Assembly (NCBI RefSeq): GCF_002078875.1
Contig: NC_034438.1
Coordinates: forward strand, 67,241,446 to 67,305,445
DNA from: Numida meleagris
Lineage: Eukaryota > Chordata > Aves > Galliformes > Numididae
Direction: 5' to 3'
Length of the DNA: 64,000 nt
The notes under the pieces were generated by a model, which saw nothing but the letters and a program-made list of their open reading frames with translations, was not told the DNA's origin and ran no database searches. Positions within the stretch are counted from its first letter, which is position 1, and each line of letters opens with the position of its first letter. Below, one piece after another: positions 61,001 to 64,000 of this stretch. The position numbers and the translations under genes are program-made.

Positions 61001-64000
61001 CAACAGCATTTTCTCTCTCTGTGTGCCAGTTTCCTATCCACATGCTGGAGGTCACATTTCCCTGACACCATCACTGTGAAGAAAAATCCATGAATTTGTG
61101 AGTGCATAATCAAAGTGCAAGATATGGATTTCCATTCACTGCCTTGGTTGAAATACAATGGCTATGTCGCCCTAATCCAGTGAAACAAGAATACAGTGCA
61201 CAAAATGTTTGCAAGCAACTTGAGCTTTAAAGAGTATATCTCTATTATTTATGTGTTCTCTTTTCATGTACAATAGCTTTCAAGACTTAATGGCTGATAA
61301 CAACCAATAATTGTGAGTCACTTACTTTGCGTTATATGGGATTAACTTGTGCTGTTCAAACAAAGTTTTCTCAGTTTCTGAGATGCTCCCTCTTCTCATC
61401 TGTCACAGGAGTATTTGCTTTTGTCAGGAGTCAAAACAGAAGGAAGAAAAAGAGGAGACATTATTTTAAAATCTATGGTACGTCGGAAGAGATTACTTGC
61501 TTAGCACAGGAGGCACTGAGGCAAGAGACTAGAGTTGTCAACCACACATCAGCAGAAAAAACTTTGGCAGAAAGACAACTAGTAATCATGCATTCTGAGT
61601 GAGTTAAATTGCTTTATGCATAGATGTCACGCATGGTAGTTAGGGAGGCTTAAAATTAGGGCCAAAGCTAAAAGTAGTAAAGTAGAAATGACAGTAAGTA
61701 ATTCAAATTCTTTTGTAATCTTTACGCAATGCTTAACTACTAGAGAGATGTGGGTAATGAATTACCCATGCTTTAAACTAGCTGTCGGTTATTGAGCTGA
61801 CTAGTTTCACAACCCATTTGGCCCATCTAAGTGTCTGAGAAAAATATGGATCAAATGTAAAACTATTTCCCTGGAATTTCCTCTGCTTCACCCTTTCCAG
61901 TTCACTCTCAAGTTCTTCTTTTTAATAGACAGTTTTAATCCTTTGCTGCTATATTTGATTGCACTGACTGCAAAGCCAATATTGAAAGAAAAGCCTCAAT
62001 TATATGTTGCCATCGTAGACTGCAAATGGTTTCTTCTGTATTAACGTGATTTTCTGTTCTGAGCCATTTTTAACTGTAGTTACTACTTGTTCACTCAAGG
62101 CCTTCTATGCAGACCTTTCTTGGACACAGGTAGTGAAAAATACCTGTGAAAATTCCCCATGCTAGGACCATTTGTCTAACTCATCTAATACTGATTCTCT
62201 GTCTAGAAATGTGTTGGATAGGATTCTCTATCGGAAATGTGTTGGATAGAAATCTCTATCTAAACTTTCAAAAGTTCCTACACTGTACATCTGAAGCTCA
62301 AAAACTCCATTAAAACAAGAGCTGTACATAAACAGTATGCCCCATACATTACGTTTTTGTAAAAGAAAGCATTTTAGAGCTTTAGAGGTAACAAGGTTTT
62401 GCAATTGCTATTTTCCAGTTCTTAATTGCAGTATAGTAGCAGACAGCCAGACAAGGAACAAGACAAGTGAAAAAGCTTTATGGTGAAAGCCTTCATGATT
62501 GCACTGTACAAGACATCTTATGTGTGTAAAAGATTGTGGACCAGTTCACCACTCAAAATGCAATTGATCCTTCCATTTGCAGTTTTAGAAAGAGTGACAC
62601 TTTTAGTTCATTCTCAGCAGTCTCTTACGCAAATATTGTTCTATCAGGAAATAATACAAGTTGTGATTCTCAATATTTTAACAATTTTACCAGCTGGAAC
62701 ATGAAGGATGTCAGCCACTTTTGTGAGCAATTAACTACTGCTGTTTTGGGAATTCTGTGTTTCTTGAAACATGATCTATACCATGAAGCTTCTCCTTCAG
62801 CATATATTAAAATGAATAAAAGTTAAAAATCAGCACTTTAAACTTTCCATACAACACATTTTAATTACAGAACATCCAACATTCATCAGAAGTCAGGAAG
62901 TTTTTAATATGTGCCATACAATTTACTGTGCACCGAAATATTTGCAGTTGATAGTCAAAATAGTAAATCTCTGCAGTATGAATGCACTGGTCTCATCAAG
63001 GACAGAAATGGCCAGGATGTAGCTGCAGATCTGGTTTTTGCCTTCCTCAAGTAGAAAGAAAGAGTACAAGTGATGCAGGCAGCAGCTGCAAGCAAGGTGG
63101 CAGTCAGCACATTAAATATTAAAAATATCATTTGGCTTCTGTTTTATGAGGTAGATCTAAGTATTAGAAATCCTCCTTTGTACTACTGTTTCATACCACA
63201 CAGAGTTGCGATGCTGGTCTAAATATTTGCTGCATGTGTGTACTTGGAAGAGGTACAAATACACAGGTAGATGCCCACAGACCCATCTGAAATACATTAG
63301 GCTTACAGGAGTAAAACACCTAACTGTTCACTGTCTTCTGAAGAGTATTGCTTTCAAAATGTGATTTTTGTTTTGGTCTTCTTGTTTTCTGCTTGTACGC
63401 GTATCTTTTTCTGCTCATGTTGCTGCAGTGACCTTTTGAATTAAGTCACAATTTCAGAATACATTTCAACAAGAAGTAAAACACCACCTGGCAAAACATT
63501 TTGTACCTGTAATTTGTTTTGCAATTATGCAGCAATGTTCTGAGGAGACATTATTTCTTGTTCCTGGAAATGCTGTTTGCTTTGCAAAATTACAGTCTAT
63601 TAGATTGTTTTTTTACTTGTATGGATTTTTTTTCTTTTGAATCTTACAGGTAACTATTTTCATCACGCTTTTGACTCACATTTAACTTCTGGACCACACT
63701 AAGACTCTAGCTATTGCTGCCTGCTTACCTTCCTCTACTTCCTAACAATGGTGGTATCTTTCTATTGTAGAGAAATACTTTGCACTTCCTTTAACAAATG
63801 TTCTCCTTGGATTTTGGAGAATTTCTCCATAATGTTAAATTCAGTTTTTCATTCTGATGGGACTTAAACTTAAGTCTTTCCACTTCTGATACAGAAGCCA
63901 ACTATACTTTTTAAGAACATAATGAATAGGTGCAGATTTGACACAAAAAGATCACTATTCCTTCTTTTCAGGTTGATAGCAACTCATTAATAATTTTTCT
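58009..64000. other. long AT-rich stretch to the window end, no gene recognised
   Basis: No defended gene. A TA-rich tract lies near 58.67-58.71 kb. The segment at 60.72-61.09 kb is less AT-rich and open on both strands, but the predicted proteins resemble nothing I know. Confidence 0.5.
62193..62261 (+). repeat. tandem duplication, 28-29 bp unit, about 2.4 copies
   Basis: The unit gattctctatcggaaatgtg, continuing ttggatag, occurs twice (62193-62221 and 62222-62249) with three differences, and a third partial unit follows (atctctatc). Confidence 0.85.

Noticed and set aside
1..64000. CRISPR array, prokaryotic operon or complete provirus
   Set aside because: No spaced direct repeats, no dense coding, and no gag, pol or env sequence next to any LTR. 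All repeat families are those of a bird nuclear genome.

Overview
This is a window of vertebrate nuclear DNA, almost certainly from a bird and most likely a galliform (chicken-like) one. The evidence is the repeat content: many CR1 LINE fragments with the avian 3' tail built on ATTCTATG, two short Galluhop-type mariner copies, and several avian ERVL-type solo LTRs. Base composition is AT-rich. Two runs of N (100 and 385 bases) mark assembly gaps beside purine-rich microsatellites.

I find no host protein-coding gene, no exon I can defend, no rRNA or tRNA gene and no CRISPR array. The window looks like intergenic DNA or the inside of a very long intron. Every open frame with recognisable protein content belongs to a transposable element, and all of them are broken.

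Layout. 0-5 kb: an 8-bp minisatellite at the left edge, two facing CR1 3' ends near 3 kb and an 0.86-kb CR1 at 4-4.8 kb. 9.5-13 kb: the main structure, an old minus-strand CR1 split by a 2.67-kb younger plus-strand CR1 that holds most of ORF2 (endonuclease and reverse transcriptase). 14.6-17.2 kb: a candidate LTR with a TATA box, then a solo LTR with a perfect 5-bp target duplication. 19.4 kb: gap and (AAAG)n. 21.3-21.9 kb: an old minus-strand ERVL-type LTR. 24.6-25.1 kb: first Galluhop deletion derivative. 27.3-28.4 kb: two CR1 pieces. 30.2-30.7 kb: second solo LTR, related at its ends to the 16.6-kb one but with a different U3. 31.5-31.8 kb: remnant of the CR1 ORF1 esterase. 33.0-33.4 kb: gap. 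36-39.7 kb: possible tRNA-derived SINE and two CR1 pieces in inverted orientation. 44.1-44.7 kb: another CR1. 48.5-49.1 kb: second Galluhop copy. 50.6-52.5 kb: two CR1 pieces of different age, head to tail. 57.4-58.0 kb: two tandem CR1 3' ends. The remaining roughly 48 kb is AT-rich single-copy-looking sequence with microsatellites.

The elements do not work together as a system. They record successive waves of insertion: very old CR1, younger CR1, mariner deletion derivatives and ERVL-type LTRs reduced to solo copies. I found no previously undescribed functional system. The best follow-ups are the dated nesting, the shared Galluhop deletion, the LTR pair with swapped U3 and a few AT-rich stretches that could be tested for deep conservation. 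All family assignments come from recall of avian repeat consensus sequences, not from a search.
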